In this document: piece after piece, positions 33,716 to 43,178 of the stretch | Position numbering within the stretch: position 1 is the first letter of the stretch | Layout: each line of letters opens with the position of its first letter | NCBI RefSeq assembly: GCF_009755275.1 | Contig: NZ_WQLA01000005.1 | Location: forward strand, 124,001-188,000 | Length of the DNA: 64,000 bases | From: Mucilaginibacter aquatilis | GTDB taxonomy: Bacteria; Bacteroidota; Bacteroidia; Sphingobacteriales; Sphingobacteriaceae | Direction of reading: 5' to 3' | Notes under the pieces: model-generated | What the model saw: the letters and a program-made list of their open reading frames with translations, nothing else | What the model was told of the DNA's origin: nothing | Database searches by the model: none | Position numbers and translations under genes: made by a program

Positions 33716-34669
33716 ATGCAACTCCCCCCCGAAATTCAGGAGCGACTAGCGCAGCTACAACAAAAGTATGAGGCCATGGGACAGGATATGAACTCCTACC
33801 TCGATGGCTTGCTATATGCCGATTTTTTAACGTATTGGGATTATATTAACCTTGATACGCTGCTCAGCCTGCAAAAGCCAAAAACGCCTTTTCCGGATGA
33901 GGAAATATTTATCATTTACCATCAGATAACCGAATTGTATTTTAAACTGGCGTTAAATGAGTGTGAGCAAATTGCAGAACATAAAAATCTTACTGTTGAG
34001 TTTTTTACTACCCGTCTAAAACGCATTAACCGTTATTTTGAGGCACTAACCAATTCTTTTGAGATTATGGTAGATGGCATGGAAAAGGAGCAGTTTCTTA
34101 AATTCCGGATGTCATTGTTACCTGCCAGCGGTTTTCAATCTGGGCAGTACCGGATGATTGAAATTTATGCCACTGATTTTATAAACCTTGTGGCAAAAGA
34201 CAAACGTGAGGAGTTGCTGGGCGCATCTATAGAAAAGCAATTTAACCACATATACTGGAAGTTTGGCGCAACTGAACTCTCAACCGGAAAGCAAACGCTT
34301 ACGCTTAAACAGTTTGAGAAAAAGTATGCTAAAAGATTTATAGAGCTGGGTGAGGAGCGGATCAACACCAACTTTTATGCCCTTTACCGCAAAATGCTCG
34401 AACAGGGCAATGCCACCCCTGCTCTACAGGCCGAACTACGCCAGCTTGATGTGAACGTGAATGTTAACTGGCCGTTGTCGCATTATAAATCGGCCGTGCG
34501 TTACCTGCACCGCGAACCCGAGGAGATCAGCGCTACCGGAGGTACCAACTGGCAAAAGTATCTGCCTCCCCGTTTTCAAAAAAGGATATTTTACCCAATG
34601 GTATGGTCGGCCGAGCAAATTGAAGACTGGGGTAAGGCCTGGGTGTATAAGGTATTGAACGAGGAATAG
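33716..34669 (+). CDS. kynA: tryptophan 2,3-dioxygenase
   Basis: Heme enzyme that opens the tryptophan ring, first step of the kynurenine pathway; 317 aa, helix-rich, cytoplasmic. Family signatures: IIYHQITELYFKLALNE, FRMSLLPASGFQSGQYRMIEI with the substrate-binding Arg/Ser region, and NWPLSHYKSAVRYL near the expected heme-binding His. No other kynurenine-pathway gene lies beside it in the window. Strong bidirectional terminator follows. Confidence 0.93.
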   Translation: MQLPPEIQERLAQLQQKYEAMGQDMNSYLDGLLYADFLTYWDYINLDTLLSLQKPKTPFPDEEIFIIYHQITELYFKLALNECEQIAEHKNLTVEFFTTRLKRINRYFEALTNSFEIMVDGMEKEQFLKFRMSLLPASGFQSGQYRMIEIYATDFINLVAKDKREELLGASIEKQFNHIYWKFGATELSTGKQTLTLKQFEKKYAKRFIELGEERINTNFYALYRKMLEQGNATPALQAELRQLDVNVNVNWPLSHYKSAVRYLHREPEEISATGGTNWQKYLPPRFQKRIFYPMVWSAEQIEDWGKAWVYKVLNEE

Positions 34670-34678
34670 TATTAACAA

Positions 34679-34709
34679 GAAAGGCGGCCCCATCGCGGGG
34701 CCGCCTTTC
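34679..34709. terminator. bidirectional terminator
   Basis: A perfect 13-bp GC-rich stem (34679-34691 with 34697-34709) with a 5-nt loop, between convergent genes. Confidence 0.85.
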
Positions 34710-34741
34710 GTTATTACACAATTTATATTTCTCTGAAACTA

Positions 34742-36868
34742 CTACTTGTTGTAGATTTTAGAAGCATCGCGGTAACCGCTTGCTGTGTTGCTGTACCAAT
34801 CGGTATAGTTTGCACCGCCCGAAGAAGCCCAGTCGCCAAAGCGAGGGTAAGCCTCATTGATTGGTTGTAACTCAAACGGATGGCTGAACGAACCGCCGAA
34901 GCTTATAGCCCATGGCCAGTTTTCACCTGATACATAATACTTATTGCTTGTAGGAACTGAGGTATCATCATCAGTACCAAACAGCGCTTTGTTAGCTTTG
35001 TCGGTTGGGGCAAAACCTGGTAAGTGAATTTCGTAACCACGACGCATATCACTAATCAGGAACGGATTGAAGGCCGACACCTGTAAGGTTGACGAAGGAA
35101 CGGGAGAAGCAAAGGTTACTTTTACCGTAGCTGTGCTGCTGGTTACTTTGTCTTTTGCCGCTAACACGTTGATGAAAAATGCACCGTCAGGGTTTTTAAT
35201 TAAAGCCTCGTGATTGTCAAACGGAATAATTACCGCTTTAGACTGGCCGGCTTCAACACCGTTGCTTGCCATGGTAAGGTAATTGCTTATAGCTTTTTGA
35301 CCTGTTACCGAAGTAACTGCTGAAGCAGCAACCGGCAATTGCACACCAAAACCATTTTTAAATGATGCACCTGATGCAGCTACGCTGTAATCACCCTGCA
35401 TATCAACCACTTGGTTACTGGCGTTGCTGGTGAAAGTATAACGGTAGCTAACTACTAAGTCGTTCAAATCGTAATCACCTTTTTTAGGCCAGTTGTCTTC
35501 AAAGGCAATATTTGCATAACCATTTTGTGATGGATAGTAGCTGATGTAAGCGCGTGTTGCATCGTTAGGGAATGCATCCTGAGTGTCTTGCACACCGTCG
35601 CCATCGCTATCGCCGCCTTTGTCAACAGCTGGTACGCCATCAGTTGAAATAGAACTAGCTACGCTGGTAGTTGTATAAAACACAAGGTCGTTAAAGTCTT
35701 CATCAGAAACATAACCATTTACGTTGCTGCTTGACGATTGACGGTTACAGTCTTCGAAACCGGTAATAAACACCTTGTTTATGTCATCATATAAAGTAAC
35801 AGTGTGTTTTCTTAATGAGGCATTGCTTTCAGGGTTGTAAGATGCATCGGTAGAAAATTTCTGACCGCCAGTGCTTACTGAGCTACCATTCCAGGCATCC
35901 TGCATTAACACGAATGCGATAGAGGTACCTGCGGCAAAATTACCCAGCTTTACTTTGTCGCCAGCTTTTAAGCCACCGCCTGAGCCATAAGCCGAAGCGT
36001 TAGGGAAAACGTAAGTAACCTTATCAATACCACCCAATAAAGTGCCTGCCGAAGTAAATACCGGCGGATTACCAGTTGGGTAAGTATAGTAAGCTAATGC
36101 GCTTTGGTAACCGGCACCTTCTGCAACAAACGTTACAAATACATCGGTTGCTTTAGTTACGTTAATAGTTGATACGGCAGTGCTGGCTAGGTATTCAGGG
36201 TGCAGGTTTTGCACTTTGCTACCTTCTGGCAATGATGCATTGATGAATGAAAGCATTGAAGCACTGATCACATCAGGTGTGCCATCCAGGTAAACTGGAC
36301 GACCTAAGTTTCTGGGATAAGTGGTTGTGTTTACAAAAGCTGTAGAAGAAGAATATGAACCCGGATAAACGTAATCGGTTGCTAATAAACCGGTGTTGTT
36401 TTTAGATGAGGCTGTTCCTGTAGCAGTTGAGTTAATGGCATCAGCAATAACATCTCCACCAAAACCATCTTTACCACCTAATACAGCATTAACTGCGTTA
36501 CTTGATGATATGGCTACCTGAGCATTACGCATCACACCTAAATAAGCAGGGTCAATAACCAGTTTAGTGGTTGATGACGGCACAGTAACAATGCCTTGCA
36601 GTACACCTGCACTGTTGGTAACGCCTTTAAATACGGTTACACCTGCAGTATTGTTAACACTCACCACAATACCGGCCAAAGGCTGATCATTGTTGGTTTT
36701 AAGTGCAACATTCAGGCTCACATTTTTAGTGGTGCTAAAATTGAAGCCGTCAGGCGCAATTTTGTTAGCCGGAGTTACCGGCCCATCATCGGTTTGGTTG
36801 TTGTCTTTTTTACAGGCTGATAGAGCTACTACACCTGCTAAAAGCGCATAAGTAAAAATTGATTTCAT
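34742..36868 (-). CDS. LruC-domain lipoprotein (second of tandem pair)
   Basis: 708 aa, lipoprotein signal with cleavage before C19 (ALSACKKD). About residues 40-150 form a carboxypeptidase-regulatory-like beta domain (NVALKTNNDQPLAGIVVSV). A long middle region has DUF4842-like features, and a DxDGDG-type calcium-binding segment (GGDSDGDGVQDTQDAFPNDATRAY) at about 420 starts the LruC domain, with DYDLNDLVVSY. A close paralogue lies directly upstream at 36969. Probably surface-exposed; function unknown. Confidence 0.88.
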   Translation of the reverse strand: MKSIFTYALLAGVVALSACKKDNNQTDDGPVTPANKIAPDGFNFSTTKNVSLNVALKTNNDQPLAGIVVSVNNTAGVTVFKGVTNSAGVLQGIVTVPSSTTKLVIDPAYLGVMRNAQVAISSSNAVNAVLGGKDGFGGDVIADAINSTATGTASSKNNTGLLATDYVYPGSYSSSTAFVNTTTYPRNLGRPVYLDGTPDVISASMLSFINASLPEGSKVQNLHPEYLASTAVSTINVTKATDVFVTFVAEGAGYQSALAYYTYPTGNPPVFTSAGTLLGGIDKVTYVFPNASAYGSGGGLKAGDKVKLGNFAAGTSIAFVLMQDAWNGSSVSTGGQKFSTDASYNPESNASLRKHTVTLYDDINKVFITGFEDCNRQSSSSNVNGYVSDEDFNDLVFYTTTSVASSISTDGVPAVDKGGDSDGDGVQDTQDAFPNDATRAYISYYPSQNGYANIAFEDNWPKKGDYDLNDLVVSYRYTFTSNASNQVVDMQGDYSVAASGASFKNGFGVQLPVAASAVTSVTGQKAISNYLTMASNGVEAGQSKAVIIPFDNHEALIKNPDGAFFINVLAAKDKVTSSTATVKVTFASPVPSSTLQVSAFNPFLISDMRRGYEIHLPGFAPTDKANKALFGTDDDTSVPTSNKYYVSGENWPWAISFGGSFSHPFELQPINEAYPRFGDWASSGGANYTDWYSNTASGYRDASKIYNK

Positions 36869-36968
36869 TGTATTTATTTGATATTAGTTAATAAATGCTT
36901 AGTTGTTTAAAGCCGATAATTGTCTTGGCAGGCAATACGGCAAATCATTCAGGCTACTTGTTTTTATA

Positions 36969-39122
36969 TTATTTGGTAAAAATTCCCTGCGCGTAACGGT
37001 AACCGCTTGATACATTGCTATACCAATCGGCGTGAGTATTACCTCCTGAGGTTGCCCAGGTGTTGAAGTTTAAGTAAGCTTTGCTTATCATTATTTTTTC
37101 AACGGGGTAGCTGAAGGCGCCGTTTACCATGATGGCAAAGGGCTTGTTTTCCAGCGTTACATAGTATTTGCCATTTACCGGAACAGTTGCATCATCGCCT
37201 GTATCAAATAAGGCTGTGTTTGCTTTGTCTGTTGGTTTATAGCCAGGCAGGTGAACTTCAGCACCTCTTTTTTGGTCGCATATGATGAAGTGATTCAGTG
37301 ATGATACATTTAAAGAGGTAAGATCAACCGGTGCACTAAAATTCACTACAACATTTACCGGGTTACATACCACTTTGGCAGTACCCGGAACGGTATTCAT
37401 AAAGTTTGCACTTTTACCGGCAGGTACCAGCGAGTGGTTATTATCAAACGGAATAATAACCGCTTTGGCTTGTCCGGCTTCAACACCGTTAGCTGCCATG
37501 TTTAAGTACGAGCCGGTAATTTTTTGCCCCGTTACCGAGCTTACACCTGTTGCGTTAACAGGCAGTTGTATGCCAAAGCCATTTTGAAACGTACCGCCCG
37601 ATGCCAATACATTGTAATCACCTTTAAGCGTAACTACCTTGTTTGTTGCGCTTACTTCGTAAGTGTAACAATAGCTTACCACAAGATCGTTCATGTCATA
37701 ATCGCCTTTGCTTGGCCATTGATCTTCAAAAGCTAAAGTACCGGTGGTACTTTTTGAAGGGTAATAGCTGGTGTAAGCGCGGGCAGCATCATTAGGAAAC
37801 TCATCCTGCGCATCCTGCACACCATCGCCATCGGTGTCGCCACCGCGGTCAATAGTGGCAACGCCTGTTGTAGATATTGCACCTGCAACCGACGATGAAC
37901 TGTAGATAACCAAGTCATTAAAGTCGTTATCAGAGGTTGTTCCGGTACGGTCAATGTCTTCAAAACTCGAAATGAACTTTTTGTGCACATCATCATAAAG
38001 CAATATGGATTGCTTTTTAGCACCGGGGTTGTAAGTATCGTTTGAGTAAAACTTGGTATTACCGGCAGCCACATCGCTACCGTTCCAGCCATCCTTTACC
38101 ATAATAAAGGCAATGGTGGTACCTGCAGCAAAGTTGCCTAGCTTTACTTTATCGCCTGGCCTTAACCCTCCACCCGAGCCATTGGCCGAAGCATTGGGAA
38201 AAATCCAGGTTACTTTATCAATACCACCTAGTACTGGTAGCAAACTTGCGCCAACGCTTGGTGCTGTTCCTGTTGGATAGGTATAATAACCTAAAGTATT
38301 TTTTTGTGCAGCGCCTTCTGATACAAAGGTTACATACACATCTGTTTTGGCCGTAACGTTAAGTGTTGATGTAACTGCACTGTTCAAATAACCCGGATGA
38401 GTTGCTGTTAGAGGCTGATTTTCGGGCAGCGAAGCATTAATATAGGAAAGCAAAGAAGCGTCAAGCACATCTCCGCTTGCTTCCATGTAAACCGGCCTGC
38501 CAAGGGCCTTTGGATAAGTAGCCGTATTGGAAATTGCGGTAGTGGCTGTATAAGTGCCAGGGTAGGCAAAGGTGGTTGCAAGTAAGCCGTTAGTTTGATA
38601 TCCCGATGTTTTGTAAGACAACGCTCTAACATCAGTCGCTTTAGGACTGAATGAAATTTGTTCGGCCACAATATTACCACTGTAACCATCTTTACCGCCA
38701 ATAGTGGCTGTAACGGTATTACTTGCCGAAATAACAGCCTCCGCATCACGTATTAAACCTATGTACGCCGGATCAATAATCAATGAACCAACAGATGCCG
38801 CAACAGTTACTGAGCCTTGTAAGTTGCCAGCCTTATCAGTAACGCCTTTAAATATAGCTTCACGCTTTTCATCAGTTGGCAAGTACAAACTAACAATTAC
38901 ACCGGCCAGTGGGGCATCATTATTAGTGCGTAATGCTAAATTGAATTTAACATCTTTTGTGGTTTTAAAGTTAAAACCTTCAACATAGGGAATCTCCGGT
39001 GTGACAGCAATTGGCACTTCTTCTTTTGTGGCAGGCTTCGTTTCTTCAAACAAAGTGTCCTTTTTACAAGCAGAAAACGCAACCAACCCAGCTAATAGAA
39101 TAGGGGTAAAATTTCTTTTCAT
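36969..39122 (-). CDS. LruC-domain lipoprotein (first of tandem pair)
   Basis: 717 aa, lipoprotein signal (AFSACKKD) and the same domain order as the neighbour: regulatory-like beta domain, middle region with repeated FPNAS-GSGGGL segments, calcium-loop segment GGDTDGDGVQDAQDEFPNDAARAY and the LruC end with GDYDMNDLVVSY. The paralogues share local matches throughout, for example GVEAGQ-KAVIIPFDN and LGNFAAGT. They lie 100 bp apart on the same strand. The gap upstream is long and AT-rich. Confidence 0.88.
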   Translation of the reverse strand: MKRNFTPILLAGLVAFSACKKDTLFEETKPATKEEVPIAVTPEIPYVEGFNFKTTKDVKFNLALRTNNDAPLAGVIVSLYLPTDEKREAIFKGVTDKAGNLQGSVTVAASVGSLIIDPAYIGLIRDAEAVISASNTVTATIGGKDGYSGNIVAEQISFSPKATDVRALSYKTSGYQTNGLLATTFAYPGTYTATTAISNTATYPKALGRPVYMEASGDVLDASLLSYINASLPENQPLTATHPGYLNSAVTSTLNVTAKTDVYVTFVSEGAAQKNTLGYYTYPTGTAPSVGASLLPVLGGIDKVTWIFPNASANGSGGGLRPGDKVKLGNFAAGTTIAFIMVKDGWNGSDVAAGNTKFYSNDTYNPGAKKQSILLYDDVHKKFISSFEDIDRTGTTSDNDFNDLVIYSSSSVAGAISTTGVATIDRGGDTDGDGVQDAQDEFPNDAARAYTSYYPSKSTTGTLAFEDQWPSKGDYDMNDLVVSYCYTYEVSATNKVVTLKGDYNVLASGGTFQNGFGIQLPVNATGVSSVTGQKITGSYLNMAANGVEAGQAKAVIIPFDNNHSLVPAGKSANFMNTVPGTAKVVCNPVNVVVNFSAPVDLTSLNVSSLNHFIICDQKRGAEVHLPGYKPTDKANTALFDTGDDATVPVNGKYYVTLENKPFAIMVNGAFSYPVEKIMISKAYLNFNTWATSGGNTHADWYSNVSSGYRYAQGIFTK

Positions 39123-39897
39123 TAAAGTTTAATCAATAGTCTAATTCAATCAGGTATCTGTTTAGGGCAGGACATAGCAATCCCATTTGCATCTTAGGGG
39201 CGATACATCAGGGTTACAGAACACCAAGAAAAACTTCCTGGAAATTTTGTTTAAACACCCTGCCTTTACACAGCTGGGTTAATTATTAATTGCCGGCGTT
39301 GGTAATCAACTTGAGGTGTTATACGCCGACAGTTTTAAATATGTTTCAGATTTATTATAAATATTTCTGCAAATGATAAAATATTCACAATAACTATAGA
39401 GAAAAATTTTTTTAAGATTAAAACAATTTAGAAGTATTCCTTCAAGTATTACTCTTAAATGTTACAACACCTAATTAACAGTATTTTACAGTAAAAGAAT
39501 CTTCACTTGAAATAAAATTATACGATATTTGTTCAATTTCGAGCTACGAATAATTTATCTAAATTCTTTCTTACAGAGAAATAATTAAAGATTTCATGTA
39601 TTTATTACTCCAAAATGACACCTATATTCTAACACAAAATGCTTTATAATATTAGGTATAGTTTATTATACCCACTAAAAAATATATGTTTAAACTTTAA
39701 ATTGTAAAGAAAATTTACTTTAACTTAAACACACAAAAAGAGTATCAGTATCTTTCAAAATAGTTAAGCTTCTGACAAGCATAAAATTTATAACTTTATA
39801 GCTCACTGCAGTTGCACTGAATAGTGCAGCTTTACACTACCGAAGCTTTAAAGCCGGTGCCTGCAAACCACAGGATAGTTTGGCGCTTAAGCAGCTT
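39123..39897. other. 775-bp intergenic region without a gene
   Basis: Very AT-rich between divergent genes (LruC lipoprotein on the minus strand, glycosyltransferase on the plus strand). I find no open frame with coding character, no exact TAnnTTTG box and no long inverted repeat. Near the right end, GTTGCACT/AGTGCAGC forms a small hairpin at about 39809-39828. It probably contains two promoters that I cannot place. Confidence 0.5.
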
Positions 39898-40932
39898 ATG
39901 AAAAAAATTGTACACATCACACCTACGCTACCTCCTGCAATTAACGGACTTGGAGATTTTTCTTACTTAATGGCTCAAACGACAAAGGAGCTTATTGAAG
40001 CCGAAATTGTATTTGCTGTAAATGACTTACCGCCAGGTGATTTAGAATTTAAAGTAATTGACTTCAATGCCGGCAATTTGTACACAAAGGTGTTTGAGCA
40101 AAACCCTGATGTGGTGGTAATACATTTTGTAATCTACGCGTATCAAAAAAAGGGACTACCGTTTTACATGCCAAAAGTGGTTAAGCAACTTAAAAAAACG
40201 CTTGGTTGCAAAATATTGGTATACTTCCACGAATTGTACGCCGTAACAACAAATGTTCTTTCGTCGGCCTTCTTCATATTTCCATTGCAAAAGATAATAG
40301 TACGCCAGTTATACAACCTTGCCGATCAAACATTTACCAATTGTGTTTATTATAAAACCCGTTTATCAAATGCTCTTGGGGGCAAGCCTAATAATGTGAT
40401 AATAACTGGCTTATATTCTAATATCCCCGAAGCTTACTATGATCATAATATCGCTAAAGATGAAAGCTGCATGGTTATATTCGGTTCGGCAACATCACGC
40501 AGTAATATATACACAAGCACACATTTTGCAAGTGTAATAGAAAAGCTTGGTGTGAAAACCATTTATGATATTGGCGCAGGCGATATGAATTGCAACGTAC
40601 CTGGCGTACTATTCAAAAAATTGGGCAAATTGCCGGCTGAAGACATTGCCGTTTATTTAAACAAGGCAACTTACGGAGCCATTGAGTACCCTATACGTTT
40701 TTTAGGAAAATCTGGCATACAATCGGCTTATGCGGCATTTGAAGTTATACCTATTAATTTCAATGAGCTCAATCAGCCGCTTTTGGATGGGTTAACGCGC
40801 AATGTAGATTACTTTGACTATAATTCACCTTTACCTATAACAAACAAGCAGGCCGTTCGTGATAAGCTAAGACTATGGTATAGCCAGCGTAACAGGATGG
40901 CTGTGACTAAGAAAGTGATTGAACACTTTTAG
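39898..40932 (+). CDS. GT-B fold glycosyltransferase-like protein
   Basis: 344 aa from the ATG at 39898; the TTG six codons earlier is rejected. The N-terminus KKIVHITPTLPPAINGLGDFSYLMAQ is typical of GT4-type enzymes at the acceptor site. The C-terminal half, expected to bind the sugar nucleotide, lacks the classic E-x7-E motif that I can recognise (nearest is the YGAIEYPIRFLGKSGIQSAYAAFE region). No signal or membrane segment. Stands alone, convergent with the M56 gene 12 bp downstream. Substrate unknown. Confidence 0.72.
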   Translation: MKKIVHITPTLPPAINGLGDFSYLMAQTTKELIEAEIVFAVNDLPPGDLEFKVIDFNAGNLYTKVFEQNPDVVVIHFVIYAYQKKGLPFYMPKVVKQLKKTLGCKILVYFHELYAVTTNVLSSAFFIFPLQKIIVRQLYNLADQTFTNCVYYKTRLSNALGGKPNNVIITGLYSNIPEAYYDHNIAKDESCMVIFGSATSRSNIYTSTHFASVIEKLGVKTIYDIGAGDMNCNVPGVLFKKLGKLPAEDIAVYLNKATYGAIEYPIRFLGKSGIQSAYAAFEVIPINFNELNQPLLDGLTRNVDYFDYNSPLPITNKQAVRDKLRLWYSQRNRMAVTKKVIEHF

Positions 40933-40944
40933 TAACAATTATAC

Positions 40945-42639
40945 TTACTGCCTTTTTACGGTAGTAATTGCTACAACGCCATTTTGGTCATATTTTACAC
41001 CAAATTGCTTGGCAGATTCTTCAGTTTTAAAAACCTGGATTTTCTCGATGTTTTTTGCGTCAAGTGCCTTTACCTTATCAACGGTTACATCTTTTCCGTC
41101 TATAATAAAATGGGGTGACTTGCCACCAGCCGTACCGTTAAACGCATAAACCATTGCTCTTTCAGTAGCCGCGCTAGCCATTGTTTTCGTAGAATCGAAA
41201 GTAGCGCTAGCAGTCCTAACATTCGAGAACTTGTGAAACGTTATACTCTGTACACGCTTTGTTGTATCAGCCCCACTTTCGTTACTGTTTACAAACATTA
41301 CAGGCACGGTGTACTGCACGTTAACCTTATGCCCATTTTGCTCTCCCGGAATCCAGCGCGGAGAAGCACTTACCACACGTATAGCCTCTGCAGCAAGTGC
41401 CGGGTCGGTTACGCGCAATGCTTGTACGTTTGCTAAATTTCCATCTTTTTTAACAATAAATGTTACGTTTACCCGCCCCTGCTGGTTATTGGGGTTACGC
41501 AGGTTTTGCCTTAAAAAAGTAATGAAGCCGGAGACTCCGCCTACAAAGTTTGGCAGCTTTTCAACCGATGTAAACACTTCACTATTTTCACTGGTTTTAG
41601 CACTATCAGTAGTTGATGAAGCGAGTTCATGCGATACTGGTTCATCTTTTACCAGCATATTATCGTTCATTTTAAATGCCGGTGTATTTGCGGTAAGCTC
41701 CTCTTGTTGGGGTTTTTTAACCGTAAGTTCCTCAATTTGTACGGGTGTCCCGCTTATAATATTTGCTGGGGCATCAAAAACCTCCAAAGCTTCGCTTTGT
41801 ATTTTTTTAACCACCTTACTGTTGTTTATAGTGGCAGATGACAAGGCAAGCATTAATGCAAACAACGGCGCCGAAAAGCCATATTTAATTAAAGCTGTAT
41901 AACCCGACTTATTCTTTTGCAGCATTTTTATCCGCTCTTTGAGCACGCTGTTGCTAAAAAAAGGATTTAAAAGATGGTGCGCAGGATTATTGAAGGTTTG
42001 GTTAAGCAACAACATCGCATACTCGGCCTTGCCCGTTCCGGCTTTAATGGCATCACGGTCGGCAATAAATTCGTGCGTTTGCTTTATGAACCTGCGGTAC
42101 AAATACATTACCGGATTAAACCAGTTAATGATCATTAGTATTTCAATAAGCAGTACATCGGCCGAGTGCCATTGCTTTGCATGTACATTTTCATGAGCTA
42201 TAATGGCATCCTGACCCTGTATACTTTCATCAACCTTGATTTTTCCGAAAAACGACCACGGTGCAGCTATTTGATCACTTTTGATAATTTGACTTAGCGC
42301 ACTTAGCTGCCAAACCAACTTAAACGTTAGTATAATTATGCCGGCTATATATATCATCCCGGCAACTTCGCCCAAGGTAAGGCGGTCAGGCTGGGCGTTA
42401 AAAACGTATACAGCATCTGCACTACCGTTGTATATGGTTTGATGTACCTTTTGGGTAATAAACCAGCTTTGAACTACATCAAGATGTATTACCGGTATAA
42501 AAAACGATAACAATGCCGACCCTACAAGGTAAACGCGGTTAAGCTGGAAAAACGTTTCGCGCTGAAGCAGTAAAGCGTAAAAACCGAAGAACAGGATGAG
42601 ATACAGGTTGCTGAGCAACAGGTAGTGCCACCAGGTCAT
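40945..42639 (-). CDS. M56 family BlaR1-like membrane metallopeptidase with TonB-type C-terminus
   Basis: 564 aa from the ATG at 42639. Three or four membrane helices lie in the first 270 residues, with the zinc motif HENVH (in AIIAHENVHAKQW) and a downstream Glu in HEFIADRDAI. After the last helix a linker leads to a TonB-like C-terminal domain (VNVTFIVKKDGNLANVQALRV, FIVKKDG onward) at about 365-450 and an extra end domain with HFIIDGKDVTVDKVKALD. It follows a BlaI-type repressor gene by 15 bp. In the BlaR1-BlaI model it would sense an envelope signal and inactivate the repressor. Confidence 0.88.
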   Translation of the reverse strand: MTWWHYLLLSNLYLILFFGFYALLLQRETFFQLNRVYLVGSALLSFFIPVIHLDVVQSWFITQKVHQTIYNGSADAVYVFNAQPDRLTLGEVAGMIYIAGIIILTFKLVWQLSALSQIIKSDQIAAPWSFFGKIKVDESIQGQDAIIAHENVHAKQWHSADVLLIEILMIINWFNPVMYLYRRFIKQTHEFIADRDAIKAGTGKAEYAMLLLNQTFNNPAHHLLNPFFSNSVLKERIKMLQKNKSGYTALIKYGFSAPLFALMLALSSATINNSKVVKKIQSEALEVFDAPANIISGTPVQIEELTVKKPQQEELTANTPAFKMNDNMLVKDEPVSHELASSTTDSAKTSENSEVFTSVEKLPNFVGGVSGFITFLRQNLRNPNNQQGRVNVTFIVKKDGNLANVQALRVTDPALAAEAIRVVSASPRWIPGEQNGHKVNVQYTVPVMFVNSNESGADTTKRVQSITFHKFSNVRTASATFDSTKTMASAATERAMVYAFNGTAGGKSPHFIIDGKDVTVDKVKALDAKNIEKIQVFKTEESAKQFGVKYDQNGVVAITTVKRQ

Positions 42640-42654
42640 AAGCAAACAGTTTTA

Positions 42655-43026
42655 TTATTTATCTTTAAGTTTTTCTATCAGTTTCATTATCTCGTCGGCC
42701 TCCTTCACATCAATCTTTTCCTTTTGCACAAAAAACGAGAACATGCGCTTTACCGAATTATCAAAATAGCCGGTAAGCAATTTATCAGAGGCAAAGTTCT
42801 GGTACTCATCTTTACTTATAAGCGGATGATATTCATGGCTTTTGCCATAAGCCGTATGGCCAACAAACCCTTTGGTTTCTAAAATTCTAATAATGGTTGA
42901 TACCGTATTATAGGCCGGTTTAGGTTCGGGTAAATGCTCAATTACCTCCTTAACATAGCCTTTTTTTATTTGCCAAAGCACGTGCATAAGTTGTTCCTCT
43001 GCACGGGTTAGCTCCTTAATTTCCAT
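42655..43026 (-). CDS. BlaI/MecI/CopY family repressor
   Basis: 123 aa from the ATG at 43026; the GTG at 43038 is rejected. Winged helix with LTRAEEQLMHVLW, YNTVSTIIRILETKGFVGH (recognition helix) and a helical dimer tail. Located just upstream of the M56 gene, the usual pair. Its target should lie in the 152-bp divergent region, where a TACA-TGTA palindrome is present. Confidence 0.92.
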   Translation of the reverse strand: MEIKELTRAEEQLMHVLWQIKKGYVKEVIEHLPEPKPAYNTVSTIIRILETKGFVGHTAYGKSHEYHPLISKDEYQNFASDKLLTGYFDNSVKRMFSFFVQKEKIDVKEADEIMKLIEKLKDK

Positions 43027-43140
43027 ATTTTTAAACACTTAAGTAAACGGCAGCAATGCAAACCGCTTGTAAACAATATTTAAATCTACAACTAATTACT
43101 TAGTCGGTCAAACTTTTTTTGGTACCTGCAGAACATTTAG

Positions 43141-43151
43141 TACAACATGTA
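43141..43151. promoter_or_regulatory. TACA-ACA-TGTA palindrome, possible BlaI operator
   Basis: TACA (43141-43144) and TGTA (43148-43151) match the core of known BlaI/MecI operators. It lies 28 bp before the metallo-hydrolase start and 115 bp from the BlaI start. Confidence 0.4.
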
Positions 43152-43178
43152 AGTTCAATTCGTACCAATTACTTACAA

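Noticed and set aside
41309..41902. 197-aa open frame on the plus strand
   Set aside because: Antisense to the M56 gene; no recognisable protein features.
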